A DNA stretch of 60,000 bases, from the NCBI RefSeq assembly GCF_026151205.1, contig NC_087075.1, forward strand, positions 8,919,303-8,979,302, in the 5' to 3' direction. Made by a program: the position numbers and the translations under genes. The stretch comes from Bolinopsis microptera (Eukaryota > Ctenophora > Tentaculata > Lobata > Bolinopsidae). The notes under the pieces are model-generated. The model made no database searches and was not told the origin of the DNA. It saw nothing but the letters and a program-made list of their open reading frames with translations. Shown piece after piece: positions 1-9,778 of this stretch; the stretch's first letter is position 1, and every line of letters starts with the position of its first letter.

Positions 1-1539
1 AGGCACCTAGCAAAACAATTATCAGTACAACATCACTGTTGTGGTTCATCACTACAACATCACTAGAATAGATATTATCGCTTAAATATCACCCAAAAGC
101 AGTATTTTATTCACTGATGTGCTCAGAAGAAGTTGGCCATCCAGATATGATATCAGCCATATGTAATGCTCACTTCGATGGCCATGGCAAATTGAGTTAG
201 TAGGGACGCAACTCAGTGATGACCCCAACCCTGACCGCAACCGCGTACGAGAGGAATAAAGCCTTTCTTCTCACCTTCACGATCTCTGTTTCCGTTTTCC
301 TGATCATCCGCTTAACGAAAAACCATGCTCTATCTCCAACTGAAAGAATCTTGCAGTTACCATCGGCTGCATGATCACATGTGATATTAAGTGATATCTT
401 CGCTTGTTTATGGCCCTGGAGTCGCTAAAATCTTGACTGGGATGGCATTCGATCTCGCCCTCCATTGAGGCAAATCTCAACAGCCGTATCATGATGCAGA
501 GCATCACCATACACAGTTACTATTTTCGCCCATTCCTCTGATGAGTCAATATCCTCCACTTCCTCTTCGTCATCATCTGTTTCCGCTTCGTTACTCTCTG
601 CTCCGTCAGAAGATGGTTGGAAAGCCTCTCCTTCAAAGTTACAGTGTTCTTGAATGAGTTCTCTACCCCTTGAGACTCCCTTCTTCATAGCTTGGAACAA
701 TCTTGGGATTGAAGTATCTTTACCTCAAAATAGTTTCTCTGCTTTCGGATGCGGTATTTAAACAAGCTTGTTGCGAGAGTGGGCAACTGTTACAGGGATC
801 AAACTTTTGCCGAGTGCATCAAGCTCGAGGGAACGGTTTGATTTGCCCATGCCAACCAACATATCCTTAGAACACAGATTAGTTCTAATGCCTGCATGGA
901 GGCCTATGCACAGGAAAGCATAAACTTTGCTCGCAGGCATCGGATGTAAACAGCCAGGGCATAAAGTGTTGATAACTGTTGTCAGCTGTTACACTGAGAA
1001 TGTACAGCATCAGACCCTCGACTGTAATAATCGCATCGTCAACATTTTTACAGACGTAGGCAGGTGGTCTTTCAATGGTTGTGTGAAGCTTAGGTGGCCC
1101 AAGGCGTCACCGCTGGATAGTTCAAGCTGGGTGGAAGGCCTGGTATGATGTGAGGCTCCCGAACTTTGAAAAGGGGTATCCTGCTGGTGCCCTCTTCCAG
1201 ACACTCATCGGACAGCATGATGAAAGCCACTACCTCCGCGTGGTGAAGACTGGATACTGGACAGGGGGTCCAGGCTAAAGGCAGGACGGTCGACGGGAGA
1301 CATTGAGCCCTGGAAGTTCAATAATTTGATCTATTGACTCCTTAACTCTTGGTCTACAAGAGGCTTTGAGACTCGTAAATCTTTACTGTGGATTGCACAG
1401 TAGCTAAAGAGGTGTTGGCTGTTACCCTGTTCAACCTAGTCTACTATGACCCAGCTAGACTGGACCACACTCTGGTAGTCAGGATACGGCTCCCTATGCC
1501 CGGGGTACCGGGTAACGAGGTAGTCAGGGGAAGGGTTAG
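1..1539. other. Unassigned left flank, probably degraded repeat DNA
   Basis: No gene can be supported here. Two short minus-strand open frames, 425-700 (rich in Asp and Glu in the middle) and 758-940, have no domain I recognise. The stretch 1130-1539 joins 5848-6490 directly when the LTR element is removed, so it may be the 5' part of the same decayed non-LTR element found at 6174-8254. That link is inferred from position, not from homology. Confidence 0.3.
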
Positions 1540-1629
1540 TGTTGTGATTTATTTATTAACCATTTATCATTGTTAGGCATGTAGACAAATTTCCAGTTAT
1601 CGCAAGAGTTGTCTCACTTGTTCAGAACA
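1540..1629 (+). repeat. 5' LTR
   Basis: Ninety bases, identical at every position to 5758-5847, with TG...CA ends. If the self-priming model holds, the transcript would start near 1579, where a 12-base stretch is complementary to 1631-1642. Confidence 0.95.
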
Positions 1630-1630
1630 T

Positions 1631-1642
1631 ATTTGTCTACAT
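1631..1642 (+). promoter_or_regulatory. Candidate self-primer binding site of the LTR element
   Basis: The 12 bases at 1631-1642 (ATTTGTCTACAT) are the exact reverse complement of 1579-1590 inside the LTR. They begin one base after the LTR end, where a tRNA primer site normally lies. No TGG-starting tRNA-type site is seen there. In the Tf1/sushi group the 5' end of the element RNA folds back to such a site and primes reverse transcription. That use here is inferred. Confidence 0.65.
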
Positions 1643-1650
1643 CCCTCATC

Positions 1651-2199
1651 ATGGAAAAGTTTTTAAGCCCTCAGCGCTTGGACATCACCCTCACAGATAA
1701 AGGTGACGAAGTTGCAGATACCTACCTGCACTGGAAACAGACTCTAGACAATTTTATTACTATTCTTGGTGAAAAAGCTAACACCGAAGAGACACAATAT
1801 ATGGTGCTTTGCAATTATGTGAGCCCCTCAATATATACAACTATCAAGGGTGAAACAAAGTTTTCGGAGGCAGTTAAGATCTTGAATGGTTTGTTTGTTA
1901 AAACAAAGAATACTAACTTTGCGAGATTTTGTTTATCTACACGGAGTCAAACTGAAGCTGAATCAGTTGATCAATTCGTCTTGGCGTTGCGGACACTGGC
2001 GAAACAGTGTAATTTTACCGAAGTATCAGCTGCTGTTCATGGGGAAGAGAGCATTAGAACAGCTCTTATCAGTGGGCTAAGGGACAAGCAAATTCGGCAG
2101 CGCCTAATGGAGGACACTAAAAGTTTAGATGATACCATCACTCTGGCTTGTACTCTGGATCAATCTCAAACAATGAAAAGTATAACGGTTCTAATCTAA
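1651..2199 (+). CDS. Gag-like capsid protein of the LTR element
   Basis: The ATG at 1651, just after the primer site, is the best start. The frame can be extended left into the LTR only with a non-ATG codon. The product is about 182 residues and resembles retrotransposon Gag: an N-terminal helical region with a conserved-looking Trp in the first 30 residues, then a C-terminal stretch of the kind seen before a nucleocapsid. It has no zinc knuckle; both knuckles are in the overlapping pol frame, so Gag made without frameshifting would lack nucleocapsid. The last 52 bases (2148-2199) overlap pol, which is in the -1 frame. Confidence 0.75.
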   Translation: MEKFLSPQRLDITLTDKGDEVADTYLHWKQTLDNFITILGEKANTEETQYMVLCNYVSPSIYTTIKGETKFSEAVKILNGLFVKTKNTNFARFCLSTRSQTEAESVDQFVLALRTLAKQCNFTEVSAAVHGEESIRTALISGLRDKQIRQRLMEDTKSLDDTITLACTLDQSQTMKSITVLI

Positions 2200-5100
2200 A
2201 TGGTATTGTTAAGGGAAACGATTATGGACTGGATTCGAAGGATCATGCGGTTGTAGCTGCCACTCACGGCAATTCAGTTAGTCCTAATATAAAGTGTGGA
2301 TATTGTGGTAAGGAGTATCATGTTCGAACAGCGTGTCCTGCTAATAATACTACTTGTAAAACTTGCGGTAAGCGCGGACATTGGGCACGAGTATGTCGAT
2401 CAGCGACGGGTCTTGGGAAGACCGCACCTAATGATTACTTCTCTAAGAAGAACTCTGCAAACAACGCTTATACTCCAGTTAACAACGCCTACAACGTCCC
2501 GTCTGCTGATCAGCCCCAGCAATCATCCCCATTCTCTTATCTTTGTGCTATGTCTCCATCGACACCTTCAACGCTGTCTCAGACAACCGTCAACGCAAAG
2601 GTAAATAATCATATCGCTTACATTTTGATTGACACTGGTAGCTCAGAGAGTTTTGTTGACTTGGGTTTTGCTAGGCGAAATGGCATAACGATAGGCCCTG
2701 GTACGAACAAAATAACTTTAGCTTCGGAATCAATGTCAACAAACACTCAGGGGTCCTGTGTAGTAGATATTGTGATTGAAGGCCACACCTATTTAGAGTG
2801 TAAATTATCAGTTATGGACAAACTATGTTGCGACGCAATCGTGGGTTTGGATTTACTCCGAAGTCATATGAATCTTGTGGTTAATTTCGGAGGAAATAGA
2901 GATCCCTTGGTGATAGATGAAGCTGGTAGGAACTGTGCACAGCTTTCAATGTCGAACCTTGAGCCCATACCTCTATTCTCCACATTAATGGAAGGCACCA
3001 ATCCAATCGCTTGTAGGTCCAGAAAGTATTCTGATGCAGAGAGAGCATTTATAGCAAAATCGGTTCAAGAGTTATTGGAACAGGGCACTATTAGGCCAAG
3101 TAATAGTCCTTGGAGAGCACAGGTCCTCGTTACAGGTTTAGATTCGGCAAGGCCCCGAATGGTGGTAGACTACTCTCGAACGATCAACAAATTCACACAC
3201 TTAGATGCGTATCCTCTGCCAAACCTTGATACTATGGCCTCGCAGATAGCTAAGTACAGGATCTATAGCACATTTGATCTTAAGTCTGCCTACCATCAAA
3301 TCCCGATTCTCGAAGGAGAAAAACCACTCACAGCCTTTGAAGCAGCTGGGAAACTGTTTGGATTTAATGGCATTCCCTTTGGAGTCACTAATGGCGGGCC
3401 TGTTTTTCAACGTAATATGGACATACTTGTGGAGGAAAATAAGTTAGATAGTGTTTTTCCTTATCTGGACAATATAACTGTTGGGGGCTATGATCAGGAA
3501 GATCACGACAAAAACGTCAAGGGGTTGTTGTCGACTATTAAGAAGTTGGGACTAACGTTGAATCATGATAAGACTATAAGTTCAGTTGAAACTATCAACA
3601 TTTTGGGCTATCAAATTTCTCACGGCACTATCCGTCCTGATCCTGAGCGCATGCAGCCGTTGAGGGACTTGCCGGTACCACATGATGCTGACTCACTAAA
3701 AAGGGCCATGGGCTTATTCTCTTATTATGCTAAATGGGTGCCAAAATTCTCGGACTTGGTACGACCTTTGATAGACCCGGAATTCCCCCTACAGAAAGAG
3801 GCAATCACGGCATTTAATAATCTGAAAACGTGTATAGAGGGTTCCTGTGTAGTCTGCCCTAACACTAATGAGCTGATGGTGCTAGAGTCTGACGCTTCTG
3901 ATTTTGCAGTCTCGGCCAGTTTGAATCAAGGAGGAAAACCGGTGGCATTCTTTTCTCGAACATTGAAGCCTCATGAAAGGAAACATCATGCAGTGGAGAA
4001 GGAGGCTTGTGCTATCGTGGAGGCATGTCGTGCGTGGCGACATTACTTAGTTAGCCGGCACTTTAAATTACTTACGGATCAGCAGGCTGTTTCGTACATA
4101 TATGATAAAAAGAATCATGGAAAGACTAAAAACAGCAAGATAGACCGATGGCGTATTGAACTCAGCTGTCTAGACTTTGACATAGAGTACAGACCAGGCC
4201 CGCTTAATGTCACAGCGGACTGCTTGTCAAGAGCATTTAGTGCTGCTACATATCATACAGGTCCTTCCCTCTCTCGGATTCACGAAGAACTATGTCACCC
4301 TGGGGTCACTAGAATGTATCACTTCGTTAGGAGTAAGAATCTTACCTATTCTCTAGCGGAGGTAAAAGAGACCATCGCGAAATGTGTGGTGTGTTCTAAG
4401 ATTAAACCACGTTTCTGTAAGTCCGAGAACTCTCCAGTGATTAAGGCAACACAACCTTTTGAACGATTGAGCATTGATTTTAAGGGACCCTTACCAAGTG
4501 GTACAGGGAACAGGTTCATATTAACTGTAGTTGACGAGTACTCGAGGTTCCCGTTTGCCATTCCGTGCCGTGATCAAGAGTCAAGGACAGTGATTAAGGC
4601 GCTCATGAATTTATTTTCATTGTTCGGTACTCCGGGGATGGTTCACTCGGATAATGGACCATCACTCGTCTCTCACGAATTCAGATCATTCCTAATTGAG
4701 AACAACATTGGATTCTCAAATAGCAGCCGGTATAATCCCAGAGGAAATGGCCAAGTTGAAAGATATAATGCCGTTATATGGAAAGGAATCGAACTGGCGT
4801 TGGCTAGTAAGAAATTAGCACCATGTCACTGGGAACAGGTCCTCCCTCAAGTTCTGCACTCTATCCGCACCTTATTATGTACCTCAACTAATCAATCACC
4901 TCATGAGCGATTATTTAGTTATGTTAGGAGATCTGCCACAGGTAATTCTCTACCTTCTTGGCTTATTGGGGCATCCAAGGTTCTTCTTAAGAAACACGTG
5001 AGGTCTAATAAGTACGATGATTTGTGCGAAGAGGTGGATATTGTCTCACTACAGCCTGAATCTGCTAAAGTTAGGTTTGCTTCCGGAAGGGAGGCCTCGG

Positions 5101-5375
5101 TATCGATTCGGGATATTGCTCCTCTGGCAGGTCAAGTTGAGATTGACCCTGGACAAAATTCTGTTGTTGATTGCGGTGAAGTACAGACTATTGATAGGGA
5201 ATTAACCGCAGGACCTGTTGTAATCGGACAAGATAGTGGCTCTGTTCCTACTAAGAATACGTGTAACCCTGCTGTTCAGCCGTCGAATGTTGTGGTACCG
5301 GACTTTACCCCTGCATTACGTAGGTCACAGAGGACTAATAAGGGAGTACCTCCTCCGCGGTTTGAGGCAGGTTGA
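2148..5375 (+). CDS. Pol polyprotein: zinc knuckles, protease, RT, RNase H, integrase
   Basis: The frame is open for 1,075 residues with no ATG at its left edge, so it is probably reached by -1 frameshifting from gag. Two CCHC knuckles lie at residues 50-63 and 70-83. The aspartic protease has DTG at 162-164. The reverse transcriptase carries YLDN at about 439-442, where most of the family has YxDD. RNase H follows, with ESDAS and TDQQ segments. Integrase has an HHCC-type finger and a D-D-E triad at residues 777, 835 and 871, giving the normal D-35-E spacing. No stop or frameshift is seen inside. The only possible defect is the second Asp of the RT box, which may be a lineage trait. Function: copying element RNA and inserting the DNA. 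Confidence 0.92.
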   Translation: MYSGSISNNEKYNGSNLNGIVKGNDYGLDSKDHAVVAATHGNSVSPNIKCGYCGKEYHVRTACPANNTTCKTCGKRGHWARVCRSATGLGKTAPNDYFSKKNSANNAYTPVNNAYNVPSADQPQQSSPFSYLCAMSPSTPSTLSQTTVNAKVNNHIAYILIDTGSSESFVDLGFARRNGITIGPGTNKITLASESMSTNTQGSCVVDIVIEGHTYLECKLSVMDKLCCDAIVGLDLLRSHMNLVVNFGGNRDPLVIDEAGRNCAQLSMSNLEPIPLFSTLMEGTNPIACRSRKYSDAERAFIAKSVQELLEQGTIRPSNSPWRAQVLVTGLDSARPRMVVDYSRTINKFTHLDAYPLPNLDTMASQIAKYRIYSTFDLKSAYHQIPILEGEKPLTAFEAAGKLFGFNGIPFGVTNGGPVFQRNMDILVEENKLDSVFPYLDNITVGGYDQEDHDKNVKGLLSTIKKLGLTLNHDKTISSVETINILGYQISHGTIRPDPERMQPLRDLPVPHDADSLKRAMGLFSYYAKWVPKFSDLVRPLIDPEFPLQKEAITAFNNLKTCIEGSCVVCPNTNELMVLESDASDFAVSASLNQGGKPVAFFSRTLKPHERKHHAVEKEACAIVEACRAWRHYLVSRHFKLLTDQQAVSYIYDKKNHGKTKNSKIDRWRIELSCLDFDIEYRPGPLNVTADCLSRAFSAATYHTGPSLSRIHEELCHPGVTRMYHFVRSKNLTYSLAEVKETIAKCVVCSKIKPRFCKSENSPVIKATQPFERLSIDFKGPLPSGTGNRFILTVVDEYSRFPFAIPCRDQESRTVIKALMNLFSLFGTPGMVHSDNGPSLVSHEFRSFLIENNIGFSNSSRYNPRGNGQVERYNAVIWKGIELALASKKLAPCHWEQVLPQVLHSIRTLLCTSTNQSPHERLFSYVRRSATGNSLPSWLIGASKVLLKKHVRSNKYDDLCEEVDIVSLQPESAKVRFASGREASVSIRDIAPLAGQVEIDPGQNSVVDCGEVQTIDRELTAGPVVIGQDSGSVPTKNTCNPAVQPSNVVVPDFTPALRRSQRTNKGVPPPRFEAG

Positions 5376-5757
5376 AACTTTATTGACTTGCTGTTTAATG
5401 AATGATATATTTTCTGGAATTGTGATTTTTATGGTATTAATCGGATTTATAACTTGGTAGATTTGAGTTCATGTTGAATCGTGTTTTACAAATTCATGTT
5501 TTATGAGTGCCTTTTAGAACAACACATGTTTATGAAAGATGTATTTTTATATGAACCGATTATTTGGTTTCTTGCGAGTATGTGACTTTTGAGAAGTTTT
5601 ATCAATATTTCATCAATGTTTTATCAAATGTATCCTTATCTGCGCATTGAAATGGCGCTAATTCGTATAAAAAGCACAATTTTTCAGCTGACGCGCGCAT
5701 TTGCGCATTTCCATTTGTTAAATTTTTAAATTTTATTTGATTTTTACGGGGGGTGTA

Positions 5758-5847
5758 TGTTGTGATTTATTTATTAACCATTTATCATTGTTAGGCATGT
5801 AGACAAATTTCCAGTTATCGCAAGAGTTGTCTCACTTGTTCAGAACA
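5758..5847 (+). repeat. 3' LTR
   Basis: Identical to the 5' LTR over all 90 bases. It is followed by the right copy of the GTTAG target duplication at 5848-5852. The 380 bases between the pol stop and this LTR are non-coding and end in a G-rich run. Confidence 0.95.
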
Positions 5848-6173
5848 GTTAGTACCCGCTAAAGTGTAGCTCTGTTCTCACTCTAACCTCTTTATGCTTT
5901 GGGATAAAAAGTCCCACACTGGAGCAGGTGACGATTGTGTAAGGATTACAACTGATGCTGTTGGGTAGAAAAAGGAAGTGTCACATTTGTCTTGTATAGC
6001 ATATTTTCGTGCAATTACATGCTCAAGATACCCAAGATATTATGGTGAGAGTTAAATATGGCTATTGTTCAAGCGGATGCCCTTAACCTTTTAGTGGCGC
6101 AAGAGTTAAGAACACAATCCACTGCCAATGTGCAGGGGACTGCACAGGATTGTGAGCCAACTGAAAAGTCAAG

Positions 6174-6491
6174 ATGAAGTTTATCAACAGCTTAAGGGTT
6201 AAAGCCCCTTATTTTTCTAGTGGAAGTGGTTGCCGGGGTAATTACGCTGCTATTACAGAAGCTGATGACTCGGTCTCCACAACACGACAACCTATTTCTA
6301 CAGAAAGTCAAACAAGAAAACATCAAAAAAATATGAACATCAATTGCATTGTATCATGTAAAAGGGCTGCTCAGGTTGGCACGTTTAACATAAGAACAGT
6401 CAGAGAACAGCACAAACGCATCGAACTTGAAGAACTATTTTCTCGAAGCAAGCTGCACATCCTTGCCCTGCAAGAATCGAACATCGGGTAG
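6174..6491 (+). pseudogene. Non-LTR retrotransposon remnant, start of endonuclease domain
   Basis: The last 40 or so residues of this frame (about 6375-6488) match the start of the apurinic-type endonuclease of LINE elements. They contain GTFNIRTV, an acidic helix, then ILALQES, the usual order before the catalytic Glu. The frame stops at 6491, so most of the endonuclease and the whole reverse transcriptase are missing at this point. The C-terminal end of a similar protein reappears at 8030-8254, so these are probably two ends of one internally deleted or replaced copy. Confidence 0.65.
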
Positions 6492-8029
6492 TGCATGCTG
6501 ATTGCTGAGAATACCTGTAAGCAGTGGACACTTGCTTCCCGGTTCGAAGTTTATTTGCATTTAATTAAGGGTTTGGACAATGGAAACGAGCGTGATAATA
6601 AAGGGTAAACAAAGTTAAACTATGAAACAATACAATGAATAATTCGACAACCTCTACTTCAAATCCTAATTAACCAGACTCGTATCGCCCATAAACGCTC
6701 AGCGATCTAGTGCTGCAACATAAAACACGGATAGCACGGTCAACTCGCCTTGACCGTGCCTAATCTAGGTGCCCTGAAATAACCACTGTCGATTCTAAAC
6801 CTCTAACGACACGTTCCATCCGTGCTCACCAGGCCCCAACCATAACTGGTCCTGGTCCCTTACACTAGTCTGGTATCAACCATGACCTTCTATCGAATAG
6901 GGTGAGAATGCAAACAAGGGGTATAATAAAGGTGCCCAAGGTACTTTTAACTGAACAATGAATAATCGAATATTTGCTCAACCAACGCTTAGTCGCTTAG
7001 ACTCATATTGCCTCAAATGCTGTGCAACAAATTCCTAATTGCTCCGATTCATACTGCCTTAAATAGTACGCAACCTACTTCCTGCCGTTAATCCTACTCT
7101 TAATCTAGCTTTACCTATCTGAGTCAACCATTGCTGACTCTCGCTCTGCCAGAGCCCAGTGTTGTCAAGACATCCCCTGGTGTCGGCCACAACCAAGCCT
7201 GATAACAGTAATTACGTAATGCTCCACTATTCTACGGCCGCCAATCTTATACTTACCACTATAACCATCTACCTAACTAAACGACCTAACCTTAACCGGT
7301 TCTAGCTCCTACTCTTAGTCTAGCTTTACCTATCTAAGTCAACCAGCGCTGACTCCCGCTCTGCCAGAGCCCAGTGTTGTCAAGACATCCCCTGGTGTCG
7401 GCCACAACCAAGCCTGATAACAGTAATTACGTAATGCTCCACTATTCTACGGCCGCCAATCTTATACTTACCACTATAACCATCTACCTAACTAAACGAC
7501 CTAACCTTAACAGGTTCTAGCTACAGAACCTGCCCGGTATCAAAATGACCCCCCTCTCGATCGGGTAAACTGGCACTGAGCTATCTCCAAAAACTAACCC
7601 TATTTTCCTCCCGGGCTCTGATAGTCTAAACAATCTACCATTTCCCGGGAATTTGCAAACTGTCCTGTCGATAGCCACAATAGTAACTCTAGTATTCTGT
7701 AAACACTCCATAATTCAACCTCGTACTGACCCAAACATATGTTAAACTGACCTCTCTGCACTTAAACTGCAATAACTGCCGTATACTAATATATGCCCAA
7801 AATACTACCGTCACATACTGGACCCCACGACCGCCTTATTATAATTACTACACTACCTACATAGCACACAATATTACCCTGAATTTATCTCAATTAATCA
7901 CTGCTTACACAACTATACAAAATCTGATCTTTCTTAGAACCCTACTATACTGGTACAATAATTTAATGGGAAATCTCAAATAATCACTGCTTACATTTGG
8001 ATCACTCCCAAGAGTTATTTCGAAGATAC
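6492..8029. other. Non-coding stretch between LINE fragments
   Basis: I see no coding potential on either strand. The stretch holds a tandem duplication at 7092-7521. It may be replaced or rearranged internal sequence of the non-LTR element. Confidence 0.4.
7092..7521. repeat. Two tandem copies of a 215-bp unit
   Basis: Copies at 7092-7306 and 7307-7521 are near identical, with only scattered substitutions. Both contain the same AGAGCCCAGTGTTGTC and CTACGGCCGCCAATC segments. No open frame is conserved, and no function is visible. Confidence 0.9.
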
Positions 8030-8254
8030 AGGCCAGAAGAATGAGGTTGGCTGGGCACATCCAGCGACATGATGACCTGGCAGCACACCAACTTCTCCTT
8101 TGGGAACCTAGGGAGGGGTAGACCACCGCTCACCTTCGTCGATAACCTAATAAGTGACACTGGACTCAAGAACACTGGGGAGATTAAGGAGCTTATGGCG
8201 GACAGAAAGCTTTGGAGACACATCATCGAGAGTCGGACTCTGAAGCCGCCTTAA
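8030..8254 (+). pseudogene. Non-LTR retrotransposon remnant, C-terminus of reverse transcriptase protein
   Basis: Two overlapping frames together resemble the extreme C-terminus of CR1/RTE-like LINE proteins. First comes RRMRLAGHIQRHDD...LLLWEP, then, after a shift near 8110, GRGRPPLTFVDNL...DTGL and ADRKLWRH. The stop is at 8252-8254. The frame change marks the copy as dead. It pairs with the endonuclease start at 6174-6491. Confidence 0.75.
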
Positions 8255-8567
8255 GTCAAGTAATTTAAGTCATGTGCTTTGACTTGCCTTGACCTTCGTC
8301 ATAGCATCCTTCCATGACAGGAGAACACATTTGCCACATTTGGCACATTTCCACTTTGTGCATTCATATGGATTATATCTCGATGAACGAGACATCCTGT
8401 TTGCTATCGTGATAACATACTATCAATATAAACACACTTATATACTATGTAAACTATCTATTAAGTTAAGACATGAGAACAACACGTAGGTAAGACTCAG
8501 TGGGAAATAATTCACATTCAATACAATTAATGAAATGGCTAGAATTTTGTTTAAATTTTGTTTAAAA

Positions 8568-8653
8568 AACCCAAAAAAACCCAATCCCAGTATTACCTTT
8601 TCTTGGGTAGGAGTTGGGTTTTTTTGGGTTACACCCCCCCCCCCCCCCCCCCC
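8568..8653. repeat. Perfect 17-bp-arm hairpin followed by a poly-C run
   Basis: Arms at 8568-8584 (AACCCAAAAAAACCCAA) and 8614-8630 are exact inverted copies around a 29-base loop. A run of about 20 C residues follows at 8634-8653. A terminal hairpin next to an oligo-C run is also the end structure of the elements at 10170-13716 and 30616-31945, so this may be the right end of a relative that has lost its left end. Confidence 0.8.
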
Positions 8654-8762
8654 AGGTTAATATTTTATTACACGCCATAATTTTTTGTTATTTCGGTCAG
8701 CAAATGTAAACTCTACATTTTAGGTTCATAATTATCAGAAAAAGTAATATCCAAACGTGATT

Positions 8763-9660
8763 AAATGAGGTTAACCTCTTCTTTTAGATATAGCGAGAAT
8801 AGATCAAATGATAGAGTTATTATTTTCATCGTAAGTTTACGGTATACACATTTCTAAATAGATGACGTGTTCATTGACTTTCTTTTATCTTGGGAAAATG
8901 AAAAAAATGAGGTTAACCATCACATTTTGGTCCCCTAGGGAATATACATACGATTCTTACTTATGTAATGTACCACAATATCGAAGTGAGGTATCTATTG
9001 GTATCACAATGCCTACAACTATAATCATGTGACAAAGGTGATTTGAACTGACCATATTTTAGTAGAAGATTTTACCCGTAAATGGCTAAAAAATGAGGTT
9101 AACCTCTCATTTTTTGAATATCTGACCAGTCAATTACATGTTAACCTCAAAAACTTAATCGTTATACTGTGCAAATGTTTTACTACATATATAATAACAT
9201 ATTGATAAACCAATCCCAGTGTTATATGGTCTAAAGTGAGGTTAACAACCAAATTTTAAGCAGTTAGTGTTTACAGGAAGTCTTGGTTAACCTCATTTTT
9301 TACAATACAAGGACATTAACTACTGAAAGTGGCTAAAATCATTTAGGGGACGGCCAGGTCTGATCAAGCAAACGTTATTAAGAGTATAAAAAGTCCTAAC
9401 TAACGAACTGTGATACATTCCAGTGAATATTCAAAATTTTGATAACACTAAAATGCATTTATCTCAAAACACACTTTTGTGGTTTACAATTCCTTAGTTG
9501 AGAAAACCAGCCACCCCCTGATATTGAGATTTGGTACAGTGGTTCCTTGGACAACTATCTAGATATCTGGTGCAGCGATTTTTTTTTATTTGACTCAGTT
9601 CTCGAATTATGAGGTTAACCAATTAAATTTTTCGAATTTTTGACCTGGTTAACCTCATAA
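8763..9660. repeat. Dispersed GAGGTTAACC motif cluster
   Basis: The palindrome-derived motif GAGGTTAACCTC, or half of it, occurs about eight times in 900 bases, near 8766, 8912, 9094, 9140, 9237, 9287, 9611 and 9648. The spacing is irregular and the DNA between copies is otherwise unique and AT-rich. No gene is present. The last two copies are in the loop-proximal arms of the foldback at 9489-9778. Confidence 0.75.
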
Positions 9661-9778
9661 TTTGAGAACAGAGTCAAATAAAAAAAATCGCTGCACCAGA
9701 TGTGAGGATAATTGTCCAAGGAACCACTGTACCAAACCTCAAGATCAGGGATTGGCCGGTTTTCTCAACTAAGGAATC
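9489..9778. repeat. Foldback element with arms of about 140 bp
   Basis: The sequence from 9489 rightward and the reverse complement from 9778 leftward match over most of their length. Paired segments include ATTCCTTAGTTGAGAAAACC, GGTACAGTGGTTCCTTGGAC, CTGGTGCAGCGATTTTTTT and the AT-rich centre with GAGGTTAACC. Small mismatches are present. It has no coding capacity, so it is probably a non-autonomous foldback/MITE. Confidence 0.85.

Larger units (their letters stand above)
1540..5847 (+). mobile_element. Full-length Gypsy-type LTR retrotransposon with 90-bp LTRs
   Basis: The element is bounded by two identical 90-bp LTRs (1540-1629 and 5758-5847) that start TG and end CA. It is flanked by a perfect 5-bp target duplication, GTTAG, at 1535-1539 and 5848-5852. 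Inside lie gag (1651-2199) and an overlapping pol frame (to 5375) in the order protease, reverse transcriptase, RNase H, integrase, which is the Gypsy/Ty3 order. A G-rich run just before 5758 is a candidate plus-strand primer tract. Identical LTRs, the intact duplication and open frames point to a recent insertion. The LTRs are far shorter than the several hundred bases usual for the group. Confidence 0.95.
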
